DNA of 51,849 nucleotides, from the NCBI GenBank assembly GCA_028694105.1, contig JAQUUC010000019.1:1-51849 (forward strand), in the 5' to 3' direction. The translations under genes were made by a program, and so were the position numbers. This document shows, one piece after another, positions 8,819-16,005 of the stretch (position 1 is the stretch's first letter; every line of letters starts with the position of its first letter). The notes under the pieces are model-generated. The model worked only from the letters and a program-made list of their open reading frames with translations, was not told where the DNA came from and ran no database searches. The stretch is from Hespellia sp. (GTDB taxonomy: Bacteria > Bacillota > Clostridia > Lachnospirales > Lachnospiraceae).

Positions 8819-9184
8819 ATGTCAAACAGCCACGAAGAACAAATCAGAATCGTACAGGAAACTGTAGCCGGAAAGGAAATCACATTTGCGCACGTAATGG
8901 GCGGACCGGCACCAATTGTATATCAGAAGCTAGGCCTGAATCCCCAGCTGGATTACCGCTCTTCAGCCATTGGAATCATGAATATGACACCGCCTGAATC
9001 GGCTGTAATCGCATCAGACATTGCTGTCAAAAGTGGTAATGTCTATCTTGGATTTGCAGACCGTTTTACCGGAACATTAATTATCACCGGAGAGATTTCC
9101 GATGTGACCTCTGCACTGACTGAGGTTGTAGACTTTTTCCAGGATACCCTTGGATACGTTGTCTGTAGTATCACGAGAAAATAG
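8819..9184 (+). CDS. Microcompartment shell protein, EutS/PduU type
   Basis: Protein of 121 residues with one BMC domain. It resembles EutS/PduU, the circularly permuted BMC-H type that forms hexamers with a small barrel on one face: VPGKQVTLAH-like start (VAGKEITFAHVMGG), AIGIMNMTPPESAVIASDIAVKS and GFADRFTGTLIITG in the family's order. Its length fits EutS (about 111) or PduU (about 116). A GAGAGGAACGAGAG stretch precedes the ATG. It is the first gene of a small operon with a second shell gene and an EutP-like gene; no signature enzyme is in the window. Confidence 0.9.
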   Translation: MSNSHEEQIRIVQETVAGKEITFAHVMGGPAPIVYQKLGLNPQLDYRSSAIGIMNMTPPESAVIASDIAVKSGNVYLGFADRFTGTLIITGEISDVTSALTEVVDFFQDTLGYVVCSITRK

Positions 9185-9195
9185 GGAGTGCACAT

Positions 9196-9624
9196 ATGAC
9201 TCGTATAACGAAGGAAAAACTGTTAGAAAAAATTTTCAATGATGATTATGAGAACCTGAAGGGGAAAAAGCTGCGCATGACGCGTGTGCGCGTCCCGGGA
9301 AAGGAAGTTTGTCTGGCACACATCATTCACTCATCGGATAAAAGCGTTTATGAGAATCTTGGTTTGCATATCGGAGTTCATGAGGGAGAAGACCATACGG
9401 GTGAGTCCATTGGTCTGATTCGGTTTACACCTTGGGAAGCCGTAGTAGTTGCTGCTGATGTAGCGATGAAGAGCGCGGATGTTGAGATTGGATTTATGGA
9501 TCGTTTCTGTGGATCTTTGATTCTTACAGGAGGATTATCTCAGGTAGAGGTTGCGGTAGAAGAGGTGGTAAGATTTTTTCATGAAGAACTGAACTTCCGG
9601 ACCTGCCAGATTCACAGACAATAA
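9196..9624 (+). CDS. Second microcompartment shell protein, EutS/PduU type, N-extended
   Basis: Protein of 142 residues, a paralogue of the preceding gene. The BMC core is clear (RVPGKEVCLAHIIHSS, SIGLIRFTPWEAVVVAADVAMKS, GFMDRFCGSLILTGGL) but it carries about 25 extra N-terminal residues rich in Lys. It starts 11 bp after the first shell gene, with AGGGAGTG as a ribosome binding site. Two unequal EutS/PduU paralogues could make mixed hexamers or two facet types. The core family assignment is solid; the role of the extension is unknown. Confidence 0.88.
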   Translation: MTRITKEKLLEKIFNDDYENLKGKKLRMTRVRVPGKEVCLAHIIHSSDKSVYENLGLHIGVHEGEDHTGESIGLIRFTPWEAVVVAADVAMKSADVEIGFMDRFCGSLILTGGLSQVEVAVEEVVRFFHEELNFRTCQIHRQ

Positions 9625-9654
9625 AAGATACTCAACATATTGGGGAAATGATAT

Positions 9655-10167
9655 ATGAAAAAATTATTTTTAATGGGAAGAAGTGAAGCTGGTAAGACCT
9701 CGCTGGTACAGGCATTAAAGGGAGAGGAACTTCACTATGAAAAAACGCAATATACAATTACGGATGAAGATACCATCGATTCCCCGGGAGAATACGCAGA
9801 ATCAAAACATTTTAGTCTTGGTCTGGCGTGTTTTTCTTTTGAAGCGGATGTGGTGGCAATTGTTCAGGCTGCAGATGAACCGTACAATTTGTTTAGCCCG
9901 GGTCTTCAAACGTTTATTCTTCGCCCGCTTATTGGAATTATCACGAAGACGGATTCGCCTTATGCCAATATTATGATGGTGAGACAATGGCTTGAAAATA
10001 CCGGCTGCACTCGTATTTTTCTTGTGAATAATGCGACGAGAGAGGGCATTGACGAACTGATGGAATACCTTGCCGAAGATCCGCAGCCACTGACTCTGGA
10101 GCAGGCAAAACTCCGACAGAGTCTCGGTCTTAATGAGTGGGATCCTCTGCCGGAAGGAGAAACATGA
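9655..10167 (+). CDS. EutP/PduV-type GTPase-like microcompartment protein
   Basis: Small P-loop protein of 170 residues. The Walker A is GRSEAGKTS at residues 8-16, the switch/Walker B region reads DSPGEYAE and a guanine-specificity motif appears as TKTD. This pattern and length match EutP/PduV, which associates with ethanolamine or propanediol microcompartments; PduV has been linked to their movement in the cell, and some EutP proteins have been reported as acetate kinases. It follows the two shell genes by 30 bp and its stop overlaps the next start (ATGA). Confidence 0.88.
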   Translation: MKKLFLMGRSEAGKTSLVQALKGEELHYEKTQYTITDEDTIDSPGEYAESKHFSLGLACFSFEADVVAIVQAADEPYNLFSPGLQTFILRPLIGIITKTDSPYANIMMVRQWLENTGCTRIFLVNNATREGIDELMEYLAEDPQPLTLEQAKLRQSLGLNEWDPLPEGET

Positions 10168-10760
10168 AAATGAAAAAGGGACTCATAATTACAATAGCAA
10201 CATTATGTGTGATTGGGCTTGGCGCGGCAGGTGTCTTTGTGGCTGCATCAAGAGGGCTATTTGCACATAACGAGGCAAACGGACTCATCTTGTATGGCTC
10301 AGATCAGCAGCTGGGTGAAGATAAAAAAACAGAAGCAGACAACACGGAATATGTGTATCAGACAAATGTTAAAATCGTGGGTGATAATCTTATGATTATC
10401 CGAGAAGCAGATATGAATGAATTTTGCAAAGTCGGGATTGTGAACTTCATCAACGAAAAGGAAGAGTGTGAGCCAGTAACTGAGATTGCTTCAGCACAGA
10501 ATACACCACTATATTATGCGAAGAAAACAAAATCGAGCATTACAGTGGCAGGAAAAGCCATGAATGTGATTGCGGGTAAAGACTACATTATTGGAAACGG
10601 CCGCATGTTTGCTGAGGGTTATCTGGTTGTATCTGACAGTGTGTACAAGGACATTCAGGAAGAAGAGACGGGAATGATGGTTATGAAGCTGAATAAGGCA
10701 GCAGATCAGGAAATAGGCCGGTGTCAGTATAAATTGGTACAGTTGATTGATATACCGTAA
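10164..10760 (+). CDS. Membrane-anchored protein of unknown function
   Basis: Protein of 198 residues, not recognised. The ATG at 10164 overlaps the eutP-like stop and has GGAAGGAGA before it; the frame open from 10137 would overlap further and lacks a site. An N-terminal hydrophobic segment (about 6-28) with no lipobox suggests a membrane anchor or signal. The rest is hydrophilic and mixed alpha/beta, with no Cys cluster or enzyme motif that I can name. Coupling to the EutP-like gene suggests co-expression with the microcompartment locus, but an envelope protein is not an obvious partner for a cytosolic shell. Confidence 0.7.
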   Translation: MKMKKGLIITIATLCVIGLGAAGVFVAASRGLFAHNEANGLILYGSDQQLGEDKKTEADNTEYVYQTNVKIVGDNLMIIREADMNEFCKVGIVNFINEKEECEPVTEIASAQNTPLYYAKKTKSSITVAGKAMNVIAGKDYIIGNGRMFAEGYLVVSDSVYKDIQEEETGMMVMKLNKAADQEIGRCQYKLVQLIDIP

Positions 10761-10777
10761 TGAGGAGAGTATGAAGT

Positions 10778-11836
10778 ATGGAATTTTTTATTTATCCGGC
10801 AGCACGGGTTATCTTATATATTATAACAGTAGGAACAATTGTTGCTTTTGGAGTGTCTGTTCACCGCGACCGCAGGAGAATGCTTAATTGTGTTCTTCTG
10901 ATGCTTAGTATTGTATTGATATGGGAGTGTATAACCGTGATAGAAAGTTTTATCTATGCAGAGGATATTGAAGGTTCGGTCATCGTCCCGCTCATGATTC
11001 TTGCATCTGTTTTTGCGGTCGGCATGATCATCAATGGTCTGATTGTAATTGTAAAAGAAGGATTTTCTATCGCACATAGCCTTTCACTTTTAGTGGGTGG
11101 TGCAATTCTTGTGTTTATCGCGGCATATATAGGGCTGCTTCTCTACATACTCCACCTGCAGGAGTTGAATTACGGATTCTATTCTATACCTAAAATAGTG
11201 AATGCCGTATTTTATATTTGTATGGGACTGGCAGCCTATCTGCCATTGATGATGATTGGGTTTCTATTATATTCGATGCTGTATCAGAGACTTCCAATCA
11301 AAAGAAAACCGGATTATATCGTCGTACTGGGGTGCGGGCTTTTGGGGGAACGGGTGACACCACTGCTGGCTGGCCGGCTGAATCGGGGAATTGAATTTGA
11401 TAAAAAGACAGGTTCTCAGAGTATCTTTCTTGTATCAGGAGGCAAGGGAAGCGATGAAGCCATATCAGAAGCTCAGGCGATGGAGAATTATCTGCTGGAA
11501 CAAGGAATCCCGCAGGAACGGATACAAAAAGAAGATCAGTCGACTACAACAAGAGAAAATCTTTTATTTTCTAAAAAAATCATGGAATCGGGTAAAAAAG
11601 ATTACTTCTGCGTCATTTCTACTAATAATTTCCACGTACTGCGCGCGGCAATTTTTGCGAAGAACTATGGAGTGAATGGAGAAGTTATCGGCGGGAAAAC
11701 CGCAAAATATTATTATCCGGTGGCATCAATCAGAGAGCATGCGGCACTGATTCTGTCGTATAAAAAATTGTTTCTGGTCTATGCTGCGGTGGTGATTACT
11801 CGGAATGTATGGAATTATATTCTGTATACCCGATAA
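10778..11836 (+). CDS. YdcF/SanA-type membrane protein (DUF218)
   Basis: Protein of 352 residues. The first half has five or six membrane helices; the second half is a DUF218 domain with YIVVLGCGLLGERVTPLLAGRL, the SGGKG loop, an EAQAMENYLLEQGIP helix and the STTTRENLLFSK motif. Relatives (YdcF, SanA, ElyC) act in the envelope, and ElyC affects peptidoglycan and undecaprenyl metabolism, but the reaction is not known. GAGGAGAG precedes the ATG. It ends the operon that starts at 8819 and a bidirectional terminator follows. Confidence 0.85.
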   Translation: MEFFIYPAARVILYIITVGTIVAFGVSVHRDRRRMLNCVLLMLSIVLIWECITVIESFIYAEDIEGSVIVPLMILASVFAVGMIINGLIVIVKEGFSIAHSLSLLVGGAILVFIAAYIGLLLYILHLQELNYGFYSIPKIVNAVFYICMGLAAYLPLMMIGFLLYSMLYQRLPIKRKPDYIVVLGCGLLGERVTPLLAGRLNRGIEFDKKTGSQSIFLVSGGKGSDEAISEAQAMENYLLEQGIPQERIQKEDQSTTTRENLLFSKKIMESGKKDYFCVISTNNFHVLRAAIFAKNYGVNGEVIGGKTAKYYYPVASIREHAALILSYKKLFLVYAAVVITRNVWNYILYTR

Positions 11837-11885
11837 GTGGATATAAAGCTGGTGCAAATGCAACAAAGACAAAATGAAGGTAAAG

Positions 11886-11917
11886 AAAAATAGAGCTTGT
11901 GCAGCTCTATTTTTTTC
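11886..11917. terminator. Bidirectional terminator
   Basis: ATAGAGCT (11890-11897) pairs with AGCTCTAT (11903-11910) around TGTGC, flanked by an A run on the left and a T run on the right. It lies between convergent genes, and the last codons of the XRE gene run into the stem. Confidence 0.88.
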
Positions 11918-12236
11918 TCCAGATCTTGATCGTCTGTAGCAGTTTTAATTTGTCATCGTCGCTTAGTTTGCTAATAACTGAGAGTAATTCGTTATCCAGC
12001 GCTGAAGTCTTATATTCCGGCTCAATGCGTCCAACCAAAGAATCAAGTGTAATATTCATTAGCTTTGCATAGTACATCAGAATACGAAGTGACATAGCGG
12101 TCCGGTTATTTTCAACATTGCTGATGTAACCGGGAGTAACGTTAAGAGCCGTAGCAACCTCTGCCTGTGTTAAATCCATCTGGATTCTTAATTCTTTAAT
12201 ATGAGCTCCTAAAGAATCATAGTCTTTTGTGTCCAT
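11907..12236 (-). CDS. XRE-family helix-turn-helix regulator
   Basis: Protein of 109 residues with an N-terminal Cro/C1-type HTH (about residues 10-65): IKELRIQMDLTQAEVATAL, the recognition helix in TPGYISNVENNRTAMS, and a closing helix IDSLVG-like (LDSLVGRI). The C-terminal 40 residues are a short helical dimerisation tail. AAAGAGGTGT lies upstream of its ATG on the minus strand. It is divergent from the acylphosphatase-Fic unit, with AT-rich overlapping promoter sequence between, so it may control itself and perhaps that unit. Confidence 0.88.
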   Translation of the reverse strand: MDTKDYDSLGAHIKELRIQMDLTQAEVATALNVTPGYISNVENNRTAMSLRILMYYAKLMNITLDSLVGRIEPEYKTSALDNELLSVISKLSDDDKLKLLQTIKIWRKK

Positions 12237-12540
12237 ATTTACACCTCTTTCGATAATATTTCATCTTATTCTTAAAGTATACTATAAATTTCTATTGAAA
12301 TAAATATAGTTTTAGTATATAATATATTCTTTATACACTGATAAAAAATAAAATATACAATAAGACGAGAAAATAAAACTTGGCTGACCAGGTATCAATC
12401 TGCGATTAATACCTATAATATGGGGCAACGGTGAAAATATCAATTGATAAAACGGGCAGAATTTGGTATTTTTGATATAAGGAAAAAGATGAGTATTATT
12501 TTGAAAATGTTAACGGAGTCTATAAAAGGATGTGATAATA
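12237..12540 (+). promoter_or_regulatory. Promoter and long leader before the acylphosphatase gene
   Basis: TTGAAA (12295-12300) and TATAAT (12318-12323) are 17 bp apart and face the acylphosphatase gene, which implies a leader of about 210 nt. In the leader AGGTAT (12390-12395) can pair with ATACCT (12409-12414), and ATATCA near 12437 with TGATAT near 12474. No known riboswitch core was recognised. On the other side, AGTATACT at 12276-12283 gives a -10-like TATACT for the divergent XRE gene. Confidence 0.55.
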
Positions 12541-12819
12541 ATGACCAAAGAACAGATTAGAAAGCATATCATCTTCCACGGCAGGGTTCAGGGCGTTGGA
12601 TTTCGCTATTATGCAGTGAATAAGGCAAGAGCTCTCGGGGCATCCGGATGGGTTAAGAATCTGTATGACGGGACTGTGGAGATGGAAATACAGGGGACGG
12701 AACTTCAGATTGAGGAATTGATCTTATTTTTGCAAAACCAGAGGTTTATTGATATTGAACATGTTGACAGCAAGAGAATTCCGATTAAGGATGACAGCGA
12801 TTTTCGGGAAAGATGGTAA
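12541..12819 (+). CDS. acyP: Acylphosphatase
   Basis: Small enzyme of 92 residues that hydrolyses acyl phosphates such as acetyl phosphate and carbamoyl phosphate. The family signature is HGRVQGVGFRYY, with the phosphate-binding loop and catalytic Arg, and the catalytic Asn lies in GWVKNLYDGTVE. I prefer the ATG at 12541 to the GTG at 12532, because AAAAGGA at 12525-12531 is then correctly spaced. The Fic gene follows about 30 bp later, so the two are probably co-transcribed. Confidence 0.92.
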   Translation: MTKEQIRKHIIFHGRVQGVGFRYYAVNKARALGASGWVKNLYDGTVEMEIQGTELQIEELILFLQNQRFIDIEHVDSKRIPIKDDSDFRERW

Positions 12820-12850
12820 AACAAACGATTACAGAAAGAGACGGGGCATT

Positions 12851-13657
12851 GTGAACATAAATGAAATTCTGAGAAAGAATTTAACAGAGCTGACGGCTGA
12901 TGAACAGAAAATAATTGTGTCAGAGCTTTGCAGGCGATTTACCATAGAGTTAGCCAAGCAGGATAAAAGCGGAATATACCGTCTTACACAGTACACGCTG
13001 GCATATCATTCGAACAAGATGGAAGGTAGCACACTGACGGAGGACCAGACAAGATGTCTGTTTGATGATGGCATACTTCCGGCAAGCCAAGATGAATATA
13101 AGGTGAAAGATATCGAAGAGGCACAAGGACATTTCCGAATGTTTCATGAAGTAGTTCACACATACAGTGAACCGCTGACGCAGGAGCAGATCAAGAACTA
13201 TCATTTCAGACTCAAACAGGGTGTTTTTGAGGATTGGGAAAATGGATACGTATGCGGAGAATATAAATCGAGAACCAACGCGGTGTCCGATATCGTGACA
13301 GCAAGACCGGAAGAAGTGGAAGAACAAATCGAATTGTTACTGGAATGGTATCAGTCACAGAGGGTATCGATTGATGTACTGGCTGAATTTCATGCGAGAT
13401 ATGAAATGATTCATCCGCATCAGGATGGAAATGGACGCACCGGAAGGATGATTATGTTCAAGGAGTGTCTCTGCAATGGCATCATCCCGGTAATGATTAC
13501 AAAAGAGAGAGAATCCGTCTATAAAAAAGAACTGAATTATGCACAGAAAAATGGTGACTATTCATCACTTGCTGATGTATTTAGAGCCTCACAACAAGGC
13601 TATTATACAGACATTGCGATCTATCTGACGGAGATGAAACGACTAAAAAAATATTGA
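12851..13657 (+). CDS. Class II Fic-domain protein (probable AMP-transferase)
   Basis: Protein of 268 residues if started at GTG 12851; the frame is open back to 12749 but that would overlap acyP by 71 bp. The Fic core motif is HPHQDGNGRTGR (His188), the loop that binds nucleotide and Mg for AMP transfer to a target hydroxyl. The N-terminal motif SNKMEG (Ser54-Gly59) matches the inhibitory (S/T)xxxE(G/N) helix, so this is a class II, self-inhibited Fic protein. No antitoxin gene is needed in this class and none is adjacent. The ribosome binding site is weak (AGAGACGGGG), so the start is uncertain. The target is unknown. Confidence 0.88.
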   Translation: MNINEILRKNLTELTADEQKIIVSELCRRFTIELAKQDKSGIYRLTQYTLAYHSNKMEGSTLTEDQTRCLFDDGILPASQDEYKVKDIEEAQGHFRMFHEVVHTYSEPLTQEQIKNYHFRLKQGVFEDWENGYVCGEYKSRTNAVSDIVTARPEEVEEQIELLLEWYQSQRVSIDVLAEFHARYEMIHPHQDGNGRTGRMIMFKECLCNGIIPVMITKERESVYKKELNYAQKNGDYSSLADVFRASQQGYYTDIAIYLTEMKRLKKY

Positions 13658-13722
13658 AAAACACAAATCAGGATATGGAATTCTGGGTATCAAATCAATA
13701 GGGAGGCAGCAGGAAGAGTGGA

Positions 13723-14257
13723 ATGAGTATGGGGAAATGGAAAGAATTTTGGAATAAGAAAAAGGTGATTGGAGTTACATGTGGTCTGCTTGTTTTGGCA
13801 GGCATGGGCATTACGGTGTACGCTTATGATGCTCGTTACGAAGCAAAACAGGATACCTACACAATTGAGTTGGGAAAGAAATTCAATAGCAGCAAGGTGG
13901 ATTTGAACACTGCAGGGGAATATACCGTTACATATATAATCGTTGGTGATGATAAGATGACAAAAATCACGAAAACTGCAAAAGTGATTGTGAGTGATCC
14001 AGTCGTTGAAAGTCCTCCTGCCTATGGCGGATCGTCTTCTTCGGGCAATTCTTACTCGTCAGGAAGTGGCTCTTCTTACAGCACAAGTGGCAGCGCTTCA
14101 TCGGGCGGTGGTTCATCCTCAGGTGGAGGATCATCCTCGTCTTCTGGTAGCGGTTGGACACAAGATGGTAGTGGATATTTTGATGGGGGGATCTGCTGAA
14201 AGTGGAGCTAATAGTTGGGAAGCTGGAACGTTTGATCCGTCACAGTTTGGATATTAA
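13723..14257 (+). pseudogene. Ser/Gly-rich surface protein with frameshift in a G6 tract
   Basis: The ATG frame encodes an N-terminal signal or anchor helix (about residues 13-32), an Ig-like beta domain (YTIELGKKFN to AKVIVSD, resembling DUF5011-like modules) and a long Ser/Gly-rich tail. The frame stops at 14199, just after six Gs at 14185-14190. Removing one G joins it to a frame that continues with SAESGANSWEAGTFDPSQFGY and ends at 14257 with good composition continuity. So this is either a frameshifted gene, a phase-variable one or a sequencing error. It follows the Fic gene with its own GGGAGGCAGCAGG site. Confidence 0.6.
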
Positions 14258-14659
14258 AAAAATAAATAGGCTCTTAACGGATGTTTAGAAATAATACAGT
14301 GTGGATCACTTTGTGTAGAACCTGAAAATATGCTACAATACAACAAGTCGAGTGGCAAAAGCGTAAATCCAGATATTGGGTATGCGCTTTTTTTCTACAT
14401 AGAGACAAAATATAGTTGTGGCAGCTTTCCGCAAAACAAAGGAAATGCGGATGGTTTTACGACACAGCCATCGGGAAATGCAGGGAAGAAAATAGGGTGC
14501 GGCGTAATCGCGAAGTATCCGCCTGATAGAATGGTGTTTGATGAAGGGGTGCCAGAGGGATGTTCTAATCTGAGTGTTCATTTCCCCACTTGCAAATAGC
14601 TTGCAAAATTATACATTTTCATTATAATACAAGAAAGAAGATCTGTGGAGGATAATTGC
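14258..14659 (+). promoter_or_regulatory. Intergenic region: short promoter-terminator unit and promoter of the flavin oxidoreductase gene
   Basis: A 402-bp stretch without a convincing gene. It holds a promoter (TTGTGT 14311, TGC-TACAAT 14334, spacing 17) followed within 55 bp by a hairpin terminator (14357-14394). Later, TTGCAA (14601-14606) and TATAAT (14623-14628), spacing 16, form the likely promoter of the downstream gene, with CTTGCAAA repeated directly at 14589 and 14600. The 89-codon frame at 14330 starts inside the first promoter and looks spurious. Confidence 0.6.
14357..14394 (+). terminator. Hairpin terminator ending a roughly 50-nt transcript
   Basis: AAAGCGTA pairs with TATGCGCTTT (one T-G wobble), extended by a broken inner stem ATCC/GGGT, with seven Ts after the stem. 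A promoter with an extended -10 lies only 18 bp upstream, so any transcript would be about 50 nt. Confidence 0.7.
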
Positions 14660-15658
14660 ATGAACAAAATAAAAGAACCAATAAAAATCAATCAGGTTTT
14701 GCTTAAAAATAGATTAGTGATGCCACCGATGGCAACATCTAAAACCAGCGACGGATATGTAAATCAGGAAATTCTGGACTATTATTCCGAAAAATCCGCA
14801 GGCGGATATATAGGGCTGATTATTACGGAGCATAGTTATGTGAATCATCAGGGTATTGCAAATATGGGGCAAGTGTCAATATCCCGTGATACAGATGTAG
14901 CAGGATTAGCTAAGGTCGTAGAAGTGATTCATAAAAATGGCAGTAAAGTAATTGCGCAAATCAACCATGCGGGCAGCGCTGCCCGCAGAAAAGTCACAGG
15001 TATGGAAACGCTCAGTGCCAGTGCTATTCTAAATACTGGTATGACAGGAAGAAACAGTGAATTACCAACTGCCATGTCAAGCGAACAGATTCAATTGGTC
15101 ATTCAGGACTTTACAGCGGCTTCCAGACGTGCAAAAGAAGCTGGATATGATGGAGTGGAAATTCACTCGGCACATGGATATCTGTTGAATCAGTTCTATT
15201 CACCATTAACCAATAAACGTGAAGATGAGTATGGAATATCTTCAATGGAGAATAGATTAAGACTGCATAAAGAAATCATTCAGAGCGTGAGAGCAGAAGT
15301 CGGGGAAGACTATCTGGTTGCGCTGAGACTTGGCGGTTGTGATTATATGGAAGGTGGTTCTACCATTGAAGATAGTGTAAAGGCTGCAAGATTGCTGGAA
15401 AGCTATGGAATTGATCTTTTAGATATTTCGGGTGGGCTAAACGGATATGTAATTCCGAAAAGAAAAGAATCTGGATATTTTTCAGATATGACGGGACAGA
15501 TAAAAAGGGAAGTATCGATACCAGTTATTCTTACTGGCGGAATTACAGATATAGATCACGCGGATAGGCTGATTGAAAATGGTAGAGCTGATTTGATTGG
15601 TATAGGTAGAGCAATTTTAAAAGACAGTTTATGGGCGATGAAAGCTATGAAAGAGTAA
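14660..15658 (+). CDS. Old yellow enzyme family flavin oxidoreductase
   Basis: FMN-dependent NAD(P)H:flavin oxidoreductase of 332 residues, the length of single-domain OYE proteins. Motifs in order: KNRLVMPPMAT at the first strand, AQINHAGSAARR, YDGVEIHSAHGYLLNQFYSP, LTNKREDEYG, and TGGITD/GIGRAIL at the FMN phosphate site. It lacks the C-terminal FeS and FAD domains of dienoyl-CoA reductase relatives. Such enzymes reduce activated C=C bonds; the natural substrate is unknown. The ATG at 14660 has GTGGAGG eight bases upstream. It is monocistronic, with a promoter at 14601 and a terminator at 15699. Confidence 0.92.
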   Translation: MNKIKEPIKINQVLLKNRLVMPPMATSKTSDGYVNQEILDYYSEKSAGGYIGLIITEHSYVNHQGIANMGQVSISRDTDVAGLAKVVEVIHKNGSKVIAQINHAGSAARRKVTGMETLSASAILNTGMTGRNSELPTAMSSEQIQLVIQDFTAASRRAKEAGYDGVEIHSAHGYLLNQFYSPLTNKREDEYGISSMENRLRLHKEIIQSVRAEVGEDYLVALRLGGCDYMEGGSTIEDSVKAARLLESYGIDLLDISGGLNGYVIPKRKESGYFSDMTGQIKREVSIPVILTGGITDIDHADRLIENGRADLIGIGRAILKDSLWAMKAMKE

Positions 15659-15698
15659 TCCATCAAGTTAAAAGTTGTAACAGAAATTTTAGTATCAT

Positions 15699-15753
15699 AA
15701 AAGTGTAGTTGTTAGAAAGTAACTAATTCTGACAGCTGCACTTATTTTATTTG
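15699..15753 (+). terminator. Terminator after the flavin oxidoreductase gene
   Basis: AAGTGTAGTTGTTAG (15701-15715) pairs over 15 positions with CTGACAGCTGCACTT (15729-15743), including three G-T wobbles, followed by ATTTTATTT. Confidence 0.75.
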
Positions 15754-15911
15754 TCAAGCATTCTCGTTATTTTTCTGGATTTCATAGTTTGAATGCGGAA
15801 AATTGCTGCGATTTTATGAGTAATTTTTTCCTGAAATATATGTGTGAAAATGTGAAAAAGACGAAATGAAAATGATTACATAAAAAAGAACAATAAAGAT
15901 AGCGAATTGTA

Positions 15912-15940
15912 TTGACAAATCTTTAAAATAGTGGTATTTT
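15912..15940 (+). promoter_or_regulatory. Promoter of the sugar uptake and catabolic operon
   Basis: TTGACA at 15912-15917 and TATTTT at 15935-15940, spacing exactly 17. The transcript would start inside the palindrome that follows, a clean layout for repression. Confidence 0.8.
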
Positions 15941-15941
15941 G

Positions 15942-15963
15942 AAAATGTAATCAATTACATTTT
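15942..15963. promoter_or_regulatory. LacI-type operator candidate
   Basis: A perfect inverted repeat with 10-bp arms around CA. The core TGTAATCAATTACA (15946-15959) differs from the common LacI-family pattern TGTAANCGNTTACA mainly at the centre. It begins one base after the -10 box. The LacI gene at 25054, at the end of the same cluster, is the obvious candidate for binding; this is inferred. Confidence 0.7.
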
Positions 15964-16005
15964 GCAAATTGTAAAACACAAAAAAATGAAAAAGGAGGAG
16001 TGAAA

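Larger units (their letters stand above)
15659..16005 (+). promoter_or_regulatory. Intergenic control region of the sugar operon
   Basis: This 347-bp stretch holds the terminator of the upstream gene (15699-15753), about 150 bp of AT-rich DNA in which I see nothing further, then the promoter (15912-15940), the LacI-type palindrome (15942-15963) and the ribosome binding site AAAGGAGGAG of the binding protein gene. Confidence 0.7.

Noticed and set aside
12490-12561. Short frame MSIILKMLTESIKGCDNN... overlapping the acylphosphatase start
   Set aside because: It overlaps a well supported start and has poor site spacing; could be a leader peptide but nothing else supports it.
14330-14599. 89-codon ORF after the Ser/Gly-rich gene
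   Set aside because: It begins inside a promoter and runs through a terminator hairpin, with no ribosome binding site.
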